Shown here: positions 19,692 through 31,323 of the stretch, one piece after another
Numbering within the stretch: the stretch's first letter is position 1
Layout: each line of letters opens with the position of its first letter
Assembly (NCBI RefSeq): GCF_900116535.1
Contig: NZ_FPAU01000011.1
Location: forward strand, 1 to 64,000
DNA length: 64,000 nucleotides
Source: Kosakonia arachidis
GTDB lineage: Bacteria > Pseudomonadota > Gammaproteobacteria > Enterobacterales > Enterobacteriaceae
Reading direction: 5' to 3'
Made by a program: the position numbers and the translations under genes
The notes under the pieces: model-generated
The model's input: only the letters and a program-made list of their open reading frames with translations
Told to the model about the DNA's origin: nothing
The model's database searches: none

Positions 19692-20951
19692 ATGAATCTT
19701 ACCGAATTAAAGAATACGCCGGTTTCTGAGCTGATCACTCTCGGCGAAAATATGGGGCTGGAAAACCTGGCCCGTATGCGCAAACAGGACATCATTTTCG
19801 CCATCCTGAAGCAGCACGCGAAGAGTGGCGAAGATATCTTTGGCGACGGTGTGCTGGAGATTCTGCAGGATGGATTTGGTTTCCTCCGTTCCGCAGATAG
19901 CTCCTACCTCGCCGGCCCTGACGACATCTACGTATCCCCCAGCCAAATCCGCCGTTTCAATCTCCGCACTGGCGACACCATTTCAGGTAAGATTCGCCCA
20001 CCTAAAGAAGGTGAACGTTACTTCGCGCTGCTGAAGGTTAACGAGGTGAATTTCGATAAGCCAGAAAACGCGCGTAATAAAATTCTGTTCGAAAACTTAA
20101 CACCGCTGCACGCGAACTCTCGTCTGCGTATGGAGCGTGGTAATGGTTCGACCGAAGATTTAACCGCTCGCGTACTGGATCTGGCATCGCCGATTGGTCG
20201 CGGTCAGCGCGGTCTGATTGTTGCGCCGCCGAAAGCGGGTAAAACCATGCTGCTGCAGAACATTGCACAGAGCATTGCGTATAACCATCCGGATTGCGTA
20301 CTGATGGTGCTGCTGATTGACGAACGTCCGGAAGAAGTGACGGAAATGCAGCGTCTGGTAAAAGGTGAAGTGGTTGCTTCAACTTTCGATGAACCAGCTT
20401 CTCGCCATGTGCAGGTTGCTGAAATGGTTATCGAAAAAGCCAAACGTCTGGTTGAGCACAAGAAAGACGTTATCATTCTGCTGGATTCCATCACCCGTCT
20501 GGCGCGAGCTTACAACACCGTGGTTCCGGCTTCCGGTAAAGTGTTGACAGGGGGTGTGGATGCTAACGCCCTGCATCGTCCGAAGCGTTTCTTCGGTGCT
20601 GCGCGTAACGTGGAAGAGGGCGGTAGCCTGACCATTATCGCGACTGCGTTGATCGATACTGGCTCGAAGATGGATGAAGTGATTTACGAAGAGTTTAAAG
20701 GCACCGGTAACATGGAACTGCACCTCTCTCGTAAAATCGCAGAAAAACGTGTCTTCCCGGCGATTGATTACAACCGTTCCGGTACGCGTAAAGAAGAACT
20801 GCTCACCACTCAGGAAGAGCTGCAGAAGATGTGGATCCTGCGCAAAATCATCCATCCAATGGGTGAGATTGATGCAATGGAGTTCCTCATCAACAAGCTG
20901 GCGATGACGAAAACAAATGATGAATTCTTCGACATGATGAAGCGCTCCTAA
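19692..20951 (+). CDS. rho: Transcription termination factor Rho
   Basis: A hexameric RNA-dependent ATPase of 419 residues. The N-terminal helical and OSB domains carry the RNP1-like GFGFLR at 61-66. Walker A APPKAGKT is at 178-185, followed by [13 protein letters not shown] (Walker B region) and the Q/R loops. ATG 19692 gives exactly the family length; an ATG at 19620 would add 24 non-conserved residues. The long leader fits known autogenous Rho attenuation of rho. Confidence 0.99.
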   Translation: MNLTELKNTPVSELITLGENMGLENLARMRKQDIIFAILKQHAKSGEDIFGDGVLEILQDGFGFLRSADSSYLAGPDDIYVSPSQIRRFNLRTGDTISGKIRPPKEGERYFALLKVNEVNFDKPENARNKILFENLTPLHANSRLRMERGNGSTEDLTARVLDLASPIGRGQRGLIVAPPKAGKTMLLQNIAQSIAYNHPDCVLMVLLIDERPEEVTEMQRLVKGEVVASTFDEPASRHVQVAEMVIEKAKRLVEHKKDVIILLDSITRLARAYNTVVPASGKVLTGGVDANALHRPKRFFGAARNVEEGGSLTIIATALIDTGSKMDEVIYEEFKGTGNMELHLSRKIAEKRVFPAIDYNRSGTRKEELLTTQEELQKMWILRKIIHPMGEIDAMEFLINKLAMTKTNDEFFDMMKRS

Positions 20952-20967
20952 TACAAATAAACCTCAG

Positions 20968-20995
20968 AAACGCCACGTTTTTACGTGGCGTTTTT
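20968..20995 (+). terminator. rho terminator
   Basis: AAACGCCACG-TTTTTA-CGTGGCGTTTTT, a 10-bp stem with T-run, 17 nt after the rho stop. Confidence 0.9.
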
Positions 20996-21195
20996 CATTT
21001 TCGGGCTATACGCTATATGCACCAGGACAGGTATTGTCCAACACTGGCGACGGCTGGATGGCATTTCGAAGGTCAAAACCTTCCATTTGGCTGAAAAGCA
21101 AACAATAACGCCTGTGATTGACCTGCATTCTCCTTTTATGGAGTGTGGCAACGTCGTTATACTGCCAGGATCAACATTTGCTGAGAGCATGCATT

Positions 21196-22299
21196 GTGAG
21201 TTTATCCACTGCGATTACTGAATTATTCGGTATTTTCTTGTTTACAACGGTTTTCCTGTTCTTCGCCCGGAAAATGGCGAAGCACGTTGGCCTGGTAGAC
21301 AAACCGAACTCCCGAAAACGACACCAGGGGCTAGTCCCATTGGTTGGCGGCATTTCAGTTTACGCCGGGATTTGTTTCACTTTCAGCATTACAGACTACT
21401 ACATTCCCCACGTTGGTCTTTATCTTGCCTGCGCAGGCGTGCTGGCGTTTGTCGGGGCGCTGGACGATCGTTTCGATATCAGTGTCAAAACCCGCGCAGC
21501 TATTCAGACGGTCATTGCTGTTGTGATGATGTGGGCCGGCAAACTCTACCTTAGCAGCCTCGGCTATATCTTTGGCTCCTGGGAGATGGTGCTGGGACCG
21601 TTTGGCTATTTGCTTACGCTGTTTGCCGTCTGGGCGGCGATTAACGCGTTTAATATGGTAGATGGTATTGATGGCCTGTTAGGTGGCCTTTCCTGCGTCT
21701 CGTTTGCGGCGATTGGTATTATTTTATGGTTTGATGGCCAAACCAGCCTGGCATTGTGGTGCTTTGCCATGATCGCGGCAATTCTGCCCTATATTCTGCT
21801 CAATCTTGGCCTGCTGGGGCGGCGTTATAAAGTGTTTATGGGCGATGCAGGCAGCACGCTGATTGGTTTCACCATCATCTGGATTTTACTGGAAACGACT
21901 CAGGGTAAGGCCCATCCGATAAGTCCGGTGACGGCGTTATGGATTATTGCTATCCCTTTGATGGACATGGTGGCGATTACCTACCGGCGTCTGCGTAAAG
22001 GCATGAGCCCGTTCTCACCCGATCGCCAGCATATTCACCACCTCATCATGCGGGCTGGCTTCAGTTCCCGTCAGGCATTTGTGCTCATTACGCTTGCTGC
22101 GGCAATACTGGCTAGCATTGGCGTCGTGGCAGAGTATCTTCATTTTATTCCTGAATGGGTGATGTTGGCATTATTTTTGCTAGCATTCTTTTTATACGGT
22201 TACTGCATCAAACGCGCCTGGAAAGTCGCGCGCTTAATGAAACGAGTTAAACGCAGAATGCGCCGTCACAGCGCGTCTAAATCAACATTAACCAAGTAA
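21196..22299 (+). CDS. wecA: Undecaprenyl-phosphate GlcNAc-1-phosphate transferase WecA
   Basis: An integral membrane enzyme (367 residues, about 11 TM helices) that starts the lipid-linked ECA repeat, and often O antigen, by moving GlcNAc-1-P to undecaprenyl phosphate. The DDRFD motif is at 90-94 (catalytic Asp90/91), with NMVDGIDGL, MGDAGS and HIHH further on. I chose GTG 21196, which gives the E. coli length; upstream in-frame ATG codons would add a non-conserved N-terminus. First gene of the ECA operon, 13 nt before wzzE. Confidence 0.96.
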   Translation: MSLSTAITELFGIFLFTTVFLFFARKMAKHVGLVDKPNSRKRHQGLVPLVGGISVYAGICFTFSITDYYIPHVGLYLACAGVLAFVGALDDRFDISVKTRAAIQTVIAVVMMWAGKLYLSSLGYIFGSWEMVLGPFGYLLTLFAVWAAINAFNMVDGIDGLLGGLSCVSFAAIGIILWFDGQTSLALWCFAMIAAILPYILLNLGLLGRRYKVFMGDAGSTLIGFTIIWILLETTQGKAHPISPVTALWIIAIPLMDMVAITYRRLRKGMSPFSPDRQHIHHLIMRAGFSSRQAFVLITLAAAILASIGVVAEYLHFIPEWVMLALFLLAFFLYGYCIKRAWKVARLMKRVKRRMRRHSASKSTLTK

Positions 22300-22312
22300 A
22301 TCCGGGAAAGCG

Positions 22313-23359
22313 ATGACTCAACCATTGTCGGGAACACCTTCAGCGGGTACGGAAAATGAGCTGGATATTCGAGGACTGTTTCGTACTTTGTGGGCTGGAA
22401 AGCTGTGGATTGGGGGGATGGCGCTGCTGTTTGCATTGATTGCGCTGGCCTGGACTTTCTTTGCGCGGCAGGAATGGAGCGCAACGGCCATTACGGATAG
22501 CCCCACGGTTAACATGCTTGGCGGATTTTACTCCCAGCAGCAGTTTTTACGTAATCTGGATGTGAAGGCGAATCTGGCGCCCGTCGAACAACTTTCGGTA
22601 ATGGATGAATCCTATAAAGAGTTTGTTGTGCAACTGGCTTCATGGGATACGCGCCGTGATTTTTGGTTGCAGACGGACTATTACAAGCAGCGTCTGGTTG
22701 GTAACAGTAAAGCTGATGCTGCGATGCTGGATGAGTTAATCAACAATATTCAGTACACGCCGGGCGATGCGGTTCGCAATCTGAATGACAACGTCAAGCT
22801 GATTGCTGAGACCGCGCCGGATGCGAATAATTTGTTGCGCCAGTACGTGGCTTTCGCCAGCCAGCGCGCCGCCAGCCATTTAAACGATGAGCTGAAAGGT
22901 GCATGGGCTGCACGTACCATCCAGATGAAAGCCCAGGTTAAGCGCCAGGAAGAGGTGGCAAACGCGATTTACAGCCGTCGCCTGCATAATGTTGAGCAGG
23001 CGCTGAAAGTTGCTGAGCAGCATAATATTTCACGCAATGAAACTGAGGTTCCACCCGACGAGTTACCTGATTCGGAACTGTTTATGTTAGGTCGCCCGAT
23101 GTTGCAGGCGCGTCTTGAGAACTTACAAGCTGTCGGGCCTCAGTTCGATCTGGACTATGATCAAAACCGGGCGATGCTGAATACCCTTAACGTTGGACCT
23201 ACGCTGGACCCGCGTTTCCAGACTTATCGTTATTTGCGTACACCGGAGGAGCCGGTGAAACGTGACAGCCCGCGCCGTGTTTTCCTGATGATCATCTGGG
23301 GTATCGTCGGGGTATTAGTCGGCGCCGGGGTGGCATTAACACGTCGCCGCACACATTAA
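22313..23359 (+). CDS. wzzE: ECA chain-length regulator WzzE
   Basis: An inner-membrane polysaccharide co-polymerase (348 residues, same as E. coli) that sets the number of ECA trisaccharide repeats. It has a short cytoplasmic N-terminus, TM1 at about 32-52, a large periplasmic helical domain with coiled-coil character (about 200-260), and a C-terminal TM at about 323-342 after the family's Pro-rich region EEPVKRDSPRR. It sits between wecA and wecB and acts with WzyE. Confidence 0.96.
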   Translation: MTQPLSGTPSAGTENELDIRGLFRTLWAGKLWIGGMALLFALIALAWTFFARQEWSATAITDSPTVNMLGGFYSQQQFLRNLDVKANLAPVEQLSVMDESYKEFVVQLASWDTRRDFWLQTDYYKQRLVGNSKADAAMLDELINNIQYTPGDAVRNLNDNVKLIAETAPDANNLLRQYVAFASQRAASHLNDELKGAWAARTIQMKAQVKRQEEVANAIYSRRLHNVEQALKVAEQHNISRNETEVPPDELPDSELFMLGRPMLQARLENLQAVGPQFDLDYDQNRAMLNTLNVGPTLDPRFQTYRYLRTPEEPVKRDSPRRVFLMIIWGIVGVLVGAGVALTRRRTH

Positions 23360-23415
23360 GCGACGCCTGAGATGAAGGCACGGGGCCTTCATCCTCTAAG
23401 ACAAAGAGAATCGTT

Positions 23416-24546
23416 GTGAAAGTACTCACCGTATTCGGCACACGACCAGAAGCTATCAAAATGGCTCCGCTGGTGCATGCGTTGGCAAAAGATCCTGACT
23501 TTGAGGCGAAAGTTTGCGTCACTGCGCAGCATAGGGAAATGTTGGATCAGGTGTTGAGCCTTTTCTCGATTGTTCCGGATTATGACCTGAATATCATGCG
23601 CCCCGGACAAGGGCTGACGGAGATCACCTGCGGTATTCTTGAAGGGCTGAAACCAATCCTTGAATCGTTCCGCCCGGATGTTGTGCTGGTGCATGGTGAT
23701 ACGACAACTACTATTGCAGCGAGCCTTGCTGCTTTTTACCAACGTATTCCCGTTGGTCATGTGGAAGCCGGGCTGCGCACTGGCGATCTCTCTTCGCCCT
23801 GGCCCGAAGAAGCCAACCGTACCCTGACGGGCCATCTGGCAATGTATCATTTTGCGCCGACAGAAAATTCTCGCCGTAATTTGCTACGCGAGAACGTTGC
23901 CGACAACCATATTTTTGTAACGGGTAATACAGTGATTGATGCCCTGTTCTGGGTGCGCGACAGTGTAATGAACACTTCTGGCCGCTATGAAGAGCTGGCA
24001 GTGCGCTATCCGTTCCTCGATGACAATAAGAAACTGATCCTTGTCACCGGGCATCGCCGCGAAAGTTTTGGTCATGGATTTGAACAGATTTGCCATGCGC
24101 TGGCGGATATCGCCGCGCAACATGATGATGTGCAGATTGTTTACCCGGTGCACCTGAACCCCAACGTCAGTGAGCCGGTAAACCGAATTTTAGGTCATGT
24201 TGAAAACGTGATCCTGATTGAACCGCAGGATTACCTGCCGTTTTTGTGGTTGATGAATCGCGCCTGGCTAATCCTCACCGATTCAGGCGGCATTCAGGAG
24301 GAAGCGCCCTCATTAGGTAAACCAGTGCTGGTAATGCGGGATACGACCGAGCGTCCGGAAGCCATCGAAGCGGGAACAGTAAAACTGGTCGGTACGAATC
24401 ACCAGCGTATTGTGGAAGAGGTCACGCATCTGCTCCGCGATAACGATGCCTGGCAGGCGATGAGCCATGCGCACAACCCCTATGGCGATGGACAGGCCTG
24501 TGGACGCATTTTGCACGCACTTAAAAACAATCGGATAACACTATGA
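23416..24546 (+). CDS. wecB: UDP-GlcNAc 2-epimerase (non-hydrolysing)
   Basis: A 376-residue cytosolic enzyme that makes UDP-ManNAc, the precursor of the second ECA sugar. The start [19 protein letters not shown], the [10 protein letters not shown] segment, and GHRRES and [11 protein letters not shown] near the C-terminus are classic signatures. GTG at 23416 is the start, after AAAGAGAAT. Its last four bases overlap the wecC start (ATGA). Confidence 0.98.
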   Translation: MKVLTVFGTRPEAIKMAPLVHALAKDPDFEAKVCVTAQHREMLDQVLSLFSIVPDYDLNIMRPGQGLTEITCGILEGLKPILESFRPDVVLVHGDTTTTIAASLAAFYQRIPVGHVEAGLRTGDLSSPWPEEANRTLTGHLAMYHFAPTENSRRNLLRENVADNHIFVTGNTVIDALFWVRDSVMNTSGRYEELAVRYPFLDDNKKLILVTGHRRESFGHGFEQICHALADIAAQHDDVQIVYPVHLNPNVSEPVNRILGHVENVILIEPQDYLPFLWLMNRAWLILTDSGGIQEEAPSLGKPVLVMRDTTERPEAIEAGTVKLVGTNHQRIVEEVTHLLRDNDAWQAMSHAHNPYGDGQACGRILHALKNNRITL

Positions 24547-25805
24547 GCTTTACAACCATTTCCGTGATCGGCCTTGGCTACATTGGCCTGCCTACCGCTG
24601 CCGCTTTTGCCTCCCGGCACAAACAGGTCGTGGGAATCGACATCAACTCGCACGCTGTGGACACCATTAACCGTGGTGAAATTCACATTGTTGAGCCAGA
24701 GTTGAGTAGCGTGGTCAAAGCGGCTGTGGATGGAGGTTATCTGCGTGCCAGCACGACGCCTGTGACGGCCGATGCTTACCTGATTGCTGTGCCGACGCCG
24801 TTTAAAGGCGAGCACGAACCTGATATGACTTATGTCGAAGCGGCAGCCAAATCCATTGCGCCAGTACTGACGAGAGGCGCACTGGTGATCCTCGAATCCA
24901 CTTCGCCCGTCGGTGCAACAGAGCAGATGGCTGACTGGCTCGCTGCGGCTCGACCGGATCTCACTTTCCCGCAGCAGGCGGGCGAGGCGGCCGATGTGAA
25001 CATCGCTTACTGCCCGGAGCGTGTGCTGCCGGGGCAGGTGATGGTAGAGCTGATCAAGAACGACCGCGTGATCGGTGGTATGACGTCTGTCTGCTCGGCG
25101 CGTGCCAGCAATCTGTACAAGATTTTCCTTGAGGGCGAGTGTGTGGTGACCAACTCCCGCACCGCTGAAATGTGCAAACTCACCGAAAACAGTTTCCGTG
25201 ATGTGAATATCGCCTTCGCGAACGAACTGTCTTTGATTTGCGCCGAACAGGGGATCAATGTCTGGGAGCTGATTCGCCTGGCAAATCGTCATCCACGAGT
25301 AAACATTTTGCAACCGGGGCCGGGTGTTGGCGGGCACTGCATTGCAGTCGATCCATGGTTTATTGTGGCGCAGAACCCACAGCAGGCGCGGCTCATCCGT
25401 ACGGCGCGCGAGGTGAACGATTATAAACCTCACTGGGTGCTGAACCAGGTTAAAGCGTCTATTGCCGATTGCCTGACCGCCAGCGGTAAACGTGCCAGCG
25501 AGATTAAAATCGCCTGTTTCGGGCTGGCGTTTAAACCGAATATTGACGATCTGCGCGAAAGTCCGGCGATGGAAATTGCCGGTGATATAGCGCAGTGGCA
25601 CAGCGGGCAAACGCTGGTTGTTGAGCCGAACATCCATCAACTTCCGGCAGCGCTGAGAAGCCATGCGTCGCTGGTAACGACCGCAGATGCGTTGGCGCAG
25701 GCCGATGTGCTGGTGTTGCTGGTCGATCACAACGAATTTAAAGCTGTAGAGAGTAGCCAAATCACGCAACGCTACATCGTGGATACCAAAGGCGTCTGGC
25801 GCTAA
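24543..25805 (+). CDS. wecC: UDP-ManNAc dehydrogenase
   Basis: A 420-residue NAD-dependent dehydrogenase that oxidises UDP-ManNAc twice to UDP-ManNAcA for ECA. The N-terminal Rossmann motif GLGYIG is at 10-15. The central [15 protein letters not shown] contains the catalytic Cys (about 266). C-terminal [15 protein letters not shown] is the UDP-binding domain. In E. coli and Salmonella the next genes are rffG and rffH; here wecD follows 17 nt after the stop. Confidence 0.98.
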   Translation: MSFTTISVIGLGYIGLPTAAAFASRHKQVVGIDINSHAVDTINRGEIHIVEPELSSVVKAAVDGGYLRASTTPVTADAYLIAVPTPFKGEHEPDMTYVEAAAKSIAPVLTRGALVILESTSPVGATEQMADWLAAARPDLTFPQQAGEAADVNIAYCPERVLPGQVMVELIKNDRVIGGMTSVCSARASNLYKIFLEGECVVTNSRTAEMCKLTENSFRDVNIAFANELSLICAEQGINVWELIRLANRHPRVNILQPGPGVGGHCIAVDPWFIVAQNPQQARLIRTAREVNDYKPHWVLNQVKASIADCLTASGKRASEIKIACFGLAFKPNIDDLRESPAMEIAGDIAQWHSGQTLVVEPNIHQLPAALRSHASLVTTADALAQADVLVLLVDHNEFKAVESSQITQRYIVDTKGVWR

Positions 25806-25822
25806 GACGTAAAGGAGGCAAA

Positions 25823-26500
25823 ATGGCAGTTCACGGAACGTTAGAAGAGCTGGCATGGGAAAACGCCTTTTTTGGCGTGCGCAGTGCGATTGTGCGCCTG
25901 CAACCTGCGGCTCCCGTGCTGAGCGTGACGGATTTTAGTGCCTGGGAACGTGTACAGGTAAAGCTGGCGGCGTCGCAAACAGCACAACTGGACGCCTTGC
26001 AAACGCTCGGTTTTCAGTTGGTAGAGGGCGAGATCGACTTTTCGCTGACGGTATCGCCGCAGGGCGTTGACCCCGCTGGCGACGTGGCTACCGCCGACGA
26101 TATTCCTGAATTACGCCGTTTGGCAGCAGGGATCTTCGTGCAGAGCCGTTTTCGTGCTCCCTGGTATGCGGCTGATGCAAGCGGGCGATTTTATGCGCAG
26201 TGGATTGAAAACGCAGTAAAAGGCGTATTTGACCATCAATGTCTACTTTTTCGCGGTGAAAATGGCGAAATTGCAGGTTTTGTTTCTCTGCGCCAGCTTA
26301 ACGAACAGGAGGCGCGTATAGGCCTTCTGGCCGGGCACGGCGTCGGAGAAAAATTAATGCAGGCTGCGTGTCACTGGGCACGACAGCGGCAACTGACTCT
26401 TGTGCGTGTCGCGACCCAACTTGGGAATACCGCGGCACTTAAACGATATATTCAGAGCGGCGCGAATATTGAAAGCACCGCCTTGTGGTTATACAGGTGA
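25823..26500 (+). CDS. wecD: dTDP-4-amino-4,6-dideoxygalactose acetyltransferase
   Basis: A GNAT acetyltransferase (225 residues; also called RffC) that acetylates dTDP-Fuc4N to dTDP-Fuc4NAc, the third ECA sugar donor. Conserved pieces are [33 protein letters not shown], and the acetyl-CoA loop [15 protein letters not shown]. The C-terminus [17 protein letters not shown] is strongly conserved. The N-terminal 100 residues differ a lot from E. coli. The SD AAGGAGG lies 6 nt before ATG. It directly follows wecC. Confidence 0.95.
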   Translation: MAVHGTLEELAWENAFFGVRSAIVRLQPAAPVLSVTDFSAWERVQVKLAASQTAQLDALQTLGFQLVEGEIDFSLTVSPQGVDPAGDVATADDIPELRRLAAGIFVQSRFRAPWYAADASGRFYAQWIENAVKGVFDHQCLLFRGENGEIAGFVSLRQLNEQEARIGLLAGHGVGEKLMQAACHWARQRQLTLVRVATQLGNTAALKRYIQSGANIESTALWLYR

Positions 26501-26504
26501 CTCT

Positions 26505-27635
26505 ATGATCCCCTTCAATGCACCACCGGTAGTAGGCACAGAAATCGACTATATGCAGTCGGCGATGGGTAGCGGTAAATTGTGCGGCGATGGCGGTTTT
26601 ACCCGTCGCTGTCAGCAGTGGATGGAACAGCATTTTCATAGCGCGAAAGTGCTGCTGACGCCGTCCTGTACTGCGTCGCTGGAAATGGCTGCGTTGCTGC
26701 TGGATATTCAGCCTGGTGATGAAGTGATCATGCCGAGCTATACCTTCGTTTCCACGGCGAACGCGTTTGTCCTGCGCGGGGCGAAAATCGTCTTTGTGGA
26801 TATCCGCCCGGATACGATGAACATTGATGAGACGCTGATTGAAGCGGCGATCACCGATAAAACGCGCGCGATTGTACCGGTGCATTACGCGGGCGTAGCC
26901 TGTGAGATGGACACCATCATGGATATCGCCACACGACATAATCTGTTTGTGGTGGAAGATGCTGCTCAGGGCGTGATGTCCACCTACAAGGGACGTGCGC
27001 TTGGCACTATCGGTCATATTGGCTGCTTTAGCTTCCATGAAACCAAAAACTACACTGCTGGTGGCGAAGGCGGCGCGACGCTGATTAACGATCGCGCTCT
27101 GGTGGAGCGGGCGGAAATTATCCGCGAGAAAGGCACTAACCGCAGCCAGTTTTTCCGTGGGCAGGTGGATAAATACACCTGGCGGGATATCGGTTCCAGT
27201 TACCTGATGGCGGATTTGCAGGCGGCTTATCTCTGGGCGCAGCTGGAAGCGGCAGATCGCATTAATCAGCAACGCCTGTCGCTGTGGCAAACCTACTATG
27301 ACGCGCTGTTACCACTGGCGCGCGCCGGGCGTATTACGTTGCCGACCATTCCGGCAGATTGTGGCCATAATGCGCACATGTTTTACATCAAGCTGCATGA
27401 TGAAGCCGATCGTCGTGCGCTGATCGCTTTCCTGAAAGAGGCGGAGATCCTGGCCGTATTCCATTATATTCCGCTACATGCGTCGCCTGCCGGAGAAAAA
27501 TTTGGCGAATTCCACGGCGAAGATCGCTACACCACGGTGGAAAGTGAGCGTTTGCTTCGCCTGCCGCTGTTTTACAATCTGGCGCCAGTTAACCAGCGCA
27601 CAGTTATCAGCACTCTTCTGAGCTATTTCCGCTGA
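26505..27635 (+). CDS. wecE: dTDP-4-amino-4,6-dideoxygalactose transaminase
   Basis: A PLP aminotransferase of the DegT/DnrJ/EryC1 family (376 residues). It aminates dTDP-4-keto-6-deoxyglucose to dTDP-Fuc4N. The catalytic lysine is K181 in FHETKNYTAGGEGG. ATG 26505 gives the family N-terminus MIPFNAPPVVG; an earlier in-frame ATG at 26400 lies inside wecD. Its substrate normally comes from RffG/RffH, which are missing from this operon. Confidence 0.97.
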   Translation: MIPFNAPPVVGTEIDYMQSAMGSGKLCGDGGFTRRCQQWMEQHFHSAKVLLTPSCTASLEMAALLLDIQPGDEVIMPSYTFVSTANAFVLRGAKIVFVDIRPDTMNIDETLIEAAITDKTRAIVPVHYAGVACEMDTIMDIATRHNLFVVEDAAQGVMSTYKGRALGTIGHIGCFSFHETKNYTAGGEGGATLINDRALVERAEIIREKGTNRSQFFRGQVDKYTWRDIGSSYLMADLQAAYLWAQLEAADRINQQRLSLWQTYYDALLPLARAGRITLPTIPADCGHNAHMFYIKLHDEADRRALIAFLKEAEILAVFHYIPLHASPAGEKFGEFHGEDRYTTVESERLLRLPLFYNLAPVNQRTVISTLLSYFR

Positions 27636-27636
27636 C

Positions 27637-28887
27637 ATGTCGCTGGCAAAAGCATCGGTATGGACTGCGACAAGCACGCTGGTCAAAATTGGCGCGGGCT
27701 TGCTGGTGGTCAAACTTTTGGCAGTATCCTTTGGGCCGTCAGGTGTCGGGCAGGCTGGTAACTTCCGCCAGTTAATTACCGTGTTGGGCGTAATGGCTGG
27801 CGCCGGGATCTTCAATGGCGTTACTAAATTCGTCGCCCAGTATCACGATGATCCGGCGCGGCTGCGTGCGGTTGTTGGCACGTCGTCAACCATGGTGCTT
27901 GGTTTCTCAACCCTGCTGGCGCTCGTTTTTTTGCTTGCCGCTGCGCCTGTCAGCCAAGGGTTATTTGGCCATCCTGATTTTCAGGGGCTGGTGCGGCTGG
28001 TGGCGCTGGTACAGTTTGGTATTGCATGGGCGAACTTGCTGCTGGCGGTGATGAAAGGTTTCCGCGATGCCGCCAGCAATGCGCTGTCGCTGATTATTGG
28101 TAGCGTGGTTGGCGTGCTGGCCTGGTATCTCTGTTTCCGGCTTGGTGGTTACCAGGGGGCCTTACTGGGAATGGCGCTGGTTCCGGCGCTGGTGATAATT
28201 CCGGCCGTGTTGCTACTGATTCGACGTGGTTCGGTGCCGCTGGCGTACTTCGCACCGCGCTGGGACAATGGCTTAGCCGGTCAGCTCAGCAAATTTACGC
28301 TGATGGCGCTGATTACATCGGTAACGTTGCCGCTGGCCTATGTGATGATGCGAAATCTGCTGGCGGCGCATTATAGCTGGGAAGAGGTGGGGATCTGGCT
28401 GGGGGTGAGCAGCATTTCCGATGCCTATCTTCAGTTTATTACCGCTTCATTTAGTGTCTATCTGCTACCGACTTTATCGAGGCTGGCGACAAAAGAGGCG
28501 ATTTCGCGCGAAATCGTGAAATCGCTGCGCTTTGTGTTGCCAGCGGTGGCGGCGGTGAGCCTGACGGTCTGGCTACTGCGCGATGTGGCGATCTGGTTGC
28601 TGTTTTCTGACAAGTTCACCGCTATGCGCGGTCTCTTTGCCTGGCAACTGGTCGGGGATGTACTGAAAGTGGGCGCTTACGTTTTTGGTTACCTGGTGAT
28701 TGCCAAAGCGTCGCTACGCTTCTACATTCTGGCAGAAATCAGCCAGTTCACTCTGCTTACGCTGTTCTCGCGCTGGCTTATCCCCGCGCACGGTGCTGCC
28801 GGTGCGGCACAGGCTTATATGGCAACTTACATTATTTATTTCGCCCTCTGTTGTGGCGCGTTTTTGATTTGGCGAAAAAAAGCATGA
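27637..28887 (+). CDS. wzxE: Lipid III flippase WzxE
   Basis: A 416-residue polysaccharide-specific MOP-family transporter with about 12 TM helices. It moves the undecaprenyl-linked ECA trisaccharide to the periplasmic face. It begins one base after the wecE stop and overlaps wecF by four bases (ATGA). The basic end FLIWRKKA is cytoplasmic. Confidence 0.97.
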   Translation: MSLAKASVWTATSTLVKIGAGLLVVKLLAVSFGPSGVGQAGNFRQLITVLGVMAGAGIFNGVTKFVAQYHDDPARLRAVVGTSSTMVLGFSTLLALVFLLAAAPVSQGLFGHPDFQGLVRLVALVQFGIAWANLLLAVMKGFRDAASNALSLIIGSVVGVLAWYLCFRLGGYQGALLGMALVPALVIIPAVLLLIRRGSVPLAYFAPRWDNGLAGQLSKFTLMALITSVTLPLAYVMMRNLLAAHYSWEEVGIWLGVSSISDAYLQFITASFSVYLLPTLSRLATKEAISREIVKSLRFVLPAVAAVSLTVWLLRDVAIWLLFSDKFTAMRGLFAWQLVGDVLKVGAYVFGYLVIAKASLRFYILAEISQFTLLTLFSRWLIPAHGAAGAAQAYMATYIIYFALCCGAFLIWRKKA

Positions 28888-29963
28888 CTGCACTGATTCA
28901 TGTACTGGGATCGGATATCCCACACCATAACCAGACCGTATTGCGCTTCTTTAACGATCATCTTGCTGCGTCGGGTACACATGCTCGCGAGTTTATGATT
29001 GCCAGCAGCGACAGGGACATAGGTGCGGAATATCCGGCGCTGACGCTGCACTTTTATGCGGACAAAAAGGCGCTGGCAAAAGCTGTCGTTGTGCGTGCAA
29101 AAGCGGATCGGCAACAGCGTTTTTTCTTCCACGGCCAGTTTAATTTCAGCCTGTGGCTGGCGTTATTGCGCGGCGCTATCAAACGCGAGCAATTTTACTG
29201 GCATGTTTGGGGTGCTGATCTATACGAAGTCTCGCACAGCCTCAAGTTCCGTCTTTTTTATCCGCTGCGCAGGCTGGCTCAGAGCCGCGTAGGCTGCGTT
29301 TTTGCGACCCGGGGCGATCTGTCGTGGTACGGGAAACGTCATCCCACGGTGCGCGGGGAGTTGCTCTATTTCCCGACGCGTATGGATCCCGCGCTGAATA
29401 CCATAGCGCATGAGTTGCAGCGGGAAGGCAAGCTGACGATTCTGGTGGGTAACTCCGGTGATCCGAGTAATGAACATATTGCCGCGCTGGAGGCTATTCA
29501 CCGCCAGTTCGGCGATACGGTGAACATCATTGTGCCGATGGGCTACCCGGCCAATAATGACAGTTATATTGATGCGGTCAGCCGCGCCGGTCTGACATTA
29601 TTCAGCGCCGAAAACCTGTGTATTCTGCGTGAGAAAATGGCCTTTGATGACTATCTGTCGCTGCTTGGGCGGTGCGATCTGGGGTATTTTATTTTTGCCC
29701 GCCAGCAGGGGATCGGTACGCTTTGTCTGCTGATTCAGGCTGGGGTGCCGTGCGTGCTTAACCGGGAAAATCCGTTCTGGCGTGATATGGTGGCCGAAGA
29801 TATTCCGGTACTGTTTACTGGGGATGCATTGAATGAGACGGTGATTCGTGAAGCCCGGCGGCAATTGATCGCAGTGGATAAAAACGCCATCACTTTCTTC
29901 AGTCCAAACTATATTGCGCTCTGGCATAAGGCGCTGCGCAATGCTGCGGGAATCGCTGGATGA
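28884..29963 (+). CDS. wecF: TDP-Fuc4NAc:lipid II Fuc4NAc transferase
   Basis: A GT56-family glycosyltransferase of 359 residues that adds the third sugar to make ECA lipid III. Conserved parts are [51 protein letters not shown], and [21 protein letters not shown] 28884 overlaps the wzxE stop and its own stop overlaps wzyE. An upstream ATG at 28851 lies inside wzxE and is not used. Confidence 0.97.
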   Translation: MTALIHVLGSDIPHHNQTVLRFFNDHLAASGTHAREFMIASSDRDIGAEYPALTLHFYADKKALAKAVVVRAKADRQQRFFFHGQFNFSLWLALLRGAIKREQFYWHVWGADLYEVSHSLKFRLFYPLRRLAQSRVGCVFATRGDLSWYGKRHPTVRGELLYFPTRMDPALNTIAHELQREGKLTILVGNSGDPSNEHIAALEAIHRQFGDTVNIIVPMGYPANNDSYIDAVSRAGLTLFSAENLCILREKMAFDDYLSLLGRCDLGYFIFARQQGIGTLCLLIQAGVPCVLNRENPFWRDMVAEDIPVLFTGDALNETVIREARRQLIAVDKNAITFFSPNYIALWHKALRNAAGIAG

Positions 29964-31312
29964 GTCCACTTGAGTTTTGCGGTCTGTTGATCCTCTGGTT
30001 GGTGGCAACGCTATTTATCGCCACGCTGACCTGGTTTGAGTTTCGCCGGGTACGGTTCAATTTTAACGTCTTCTTTTCACTGCTTTTTTTGTTGACGTTT
30101 TTCTTTGGTTTCCCGCTCACCAGCACCCTGGTGTTCCGCTTTAACGTCGGTGTAGCGCCGCCGGGCGTGATGATGCAGTCACTGCTGGCCGCGGCCTGTT
30201 TCTACGCGATTTATTATGTGACGTACAAAACCCGGCTGCGGGCGAAAAGTGAGCAGGTATCGCGCCGTCCACTGTTCACCATTAATCGGGTTGAGGCGCA
30301 CCTGACGTGGATCATGCTGATGGTTATCGCGCTGGTCAGCGTGGGCATTTTCTTCATGCACAACGGGTTTTTGCTGTTCCGTCTGCACTCCTATAGCCAG
30401 ATCTTCTCCAGCGAAGTTTCCGGCGTCGCATTGAAACGTTTCTTTTACTTCTTTATTCCGGCCATGCTGGTGGTCTATTTTTTGCGGCAGAGCACGCAGG
30501 CGTGGCTGTTTTTCCTCGTCAGCACGGTCGCATTCGGTTTGTTGACGTACATGATCGTCGGCGGCACACGTGCCAATATTATTATCGCTTTTGCTATCTT
30601 CCTGTTTATCGGCATTATTCGTGGCTGGATCTCGCTGTGGATGCTGGCTGCCGCGGGTGTGCTGGGTATTGTTGGGATGTTCTGGCTGGCATTGAAGCGC
30701 TATGGGCTTAATGTCAGCGGTGATGAAGCTTTTTACACTTTCTTGTATCTGACCCGCGATACCTTTTCTCCCTGGGAAAATCTGTCTCTGCTGCTGCAAA
30801 ACTATGACAAGATCGATTTTCAGGGGCTGGCGCCGATTGTGCGCGATTTCTACGTTTTCGTCCCTTCCTGGCTGTGGCATGGCCGCCCGAGTATCGTGCT
30901 GAACTCGGCGAATTACTTTACCTGGGAAGTATTGAATAACCACTCCGGGCTGGCTATCTCTCCGACACTTATTGGATCGCTGGTGGTGATGGGGGGTGTC
31001 TGGTTTATCCCGTTCGGTGCGGTGGTAGTGGGTCTTATCATTAAGTGGTTTGACTGGGTATATAAACTTGGCAATCGGGAAACAAATCGCTATAAAGCGG
31101 CGATCCTGCACAGTTTCTGTTTTGGCGCTATCTTCAATATGATCGTGCTGGCGCGTGAGGGACTGGATGCTTTTGTTTCCCGCGTGGTGTTCTTCCTCGT
31201 CGTTTTCGGTTTCTGCTTGCTGATGGCGAAATTGCTGTACTGGTTGTTTGATAGCGCTGGCCTGATACGTAATCGCAGTGCGCGCGCGGTGAACCCCCTT
31301 TCCCAGTTGTAA
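29960..31312 (+). CDS. wzyE: ECA polymerase WzyE
   Basis: A 450-residue, very hydrophobic protein with about 11-12 TM helices. It joins ECA repeats in the periplasm (Wzy-dependent pathway). The length matches E. coli WzyE. Large loops include [10 protein letters not shown] and [16 protein letters not shown]. It starts within the wecF stop and is followed 11 nt later by wecG. Confidence 0.95.
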   Translation: MSPLEFCGLLILWLVATLFIATLTWFEFRRVRFNFNVFFSLLFLLTFFFGFPLTSTLVFRFNVGVAPPGVMMQSLLAAACFYAIYYVTYKTRLRAKSEQVSRRPLFTINRVEAHLTWIMLMVIALVSVGIFFMHNGFLLFRLHSYSQIFSSEVSGVALKRFFYFFIPAMLVVYFLRQSTQAWLFFLVSTVAFGLLTYMIVGGTRANIIIAFAIFLFIGIIRGWISLWMLAAAGVLGIVGMFWLALKRYGLNVSGDEAFYTFLYLTRDTFSPWENLSLLLQNYDKIDFQGLAPIVRDFYVFVPSWLWHGRPSIVLNSANYFTWEVLNNHSGLAISPTLIGSLVVMGGVWFIPFGAVVVGLIIKWFDWVYKLGNRETNRYKAAILHSFCFGAIFNMIVLAREGLDAFVSRVVFFLVVFGFCLLMAKLLYWLFDSAGLIRNRSARAVNPLSQL

Positions 31313-31323
31313 AAAGGAATAAC

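Noticed and set aside
24480-25856. 458-codon minus-strand ORF opposite wecC
   Set aside because: It mirrors the wecB/wecC coding region, has a His/Arg-rich composition typical of antisense frames in GC-rich genes, no family resemblance and no Shine-Dalgarno.
30179-31111. 310-codon minus-strand ORF opposite wzyE
   Set aside because: Extreme Gln/Asn/His/Arg content is the expected antisense of a membrane-protein gene.
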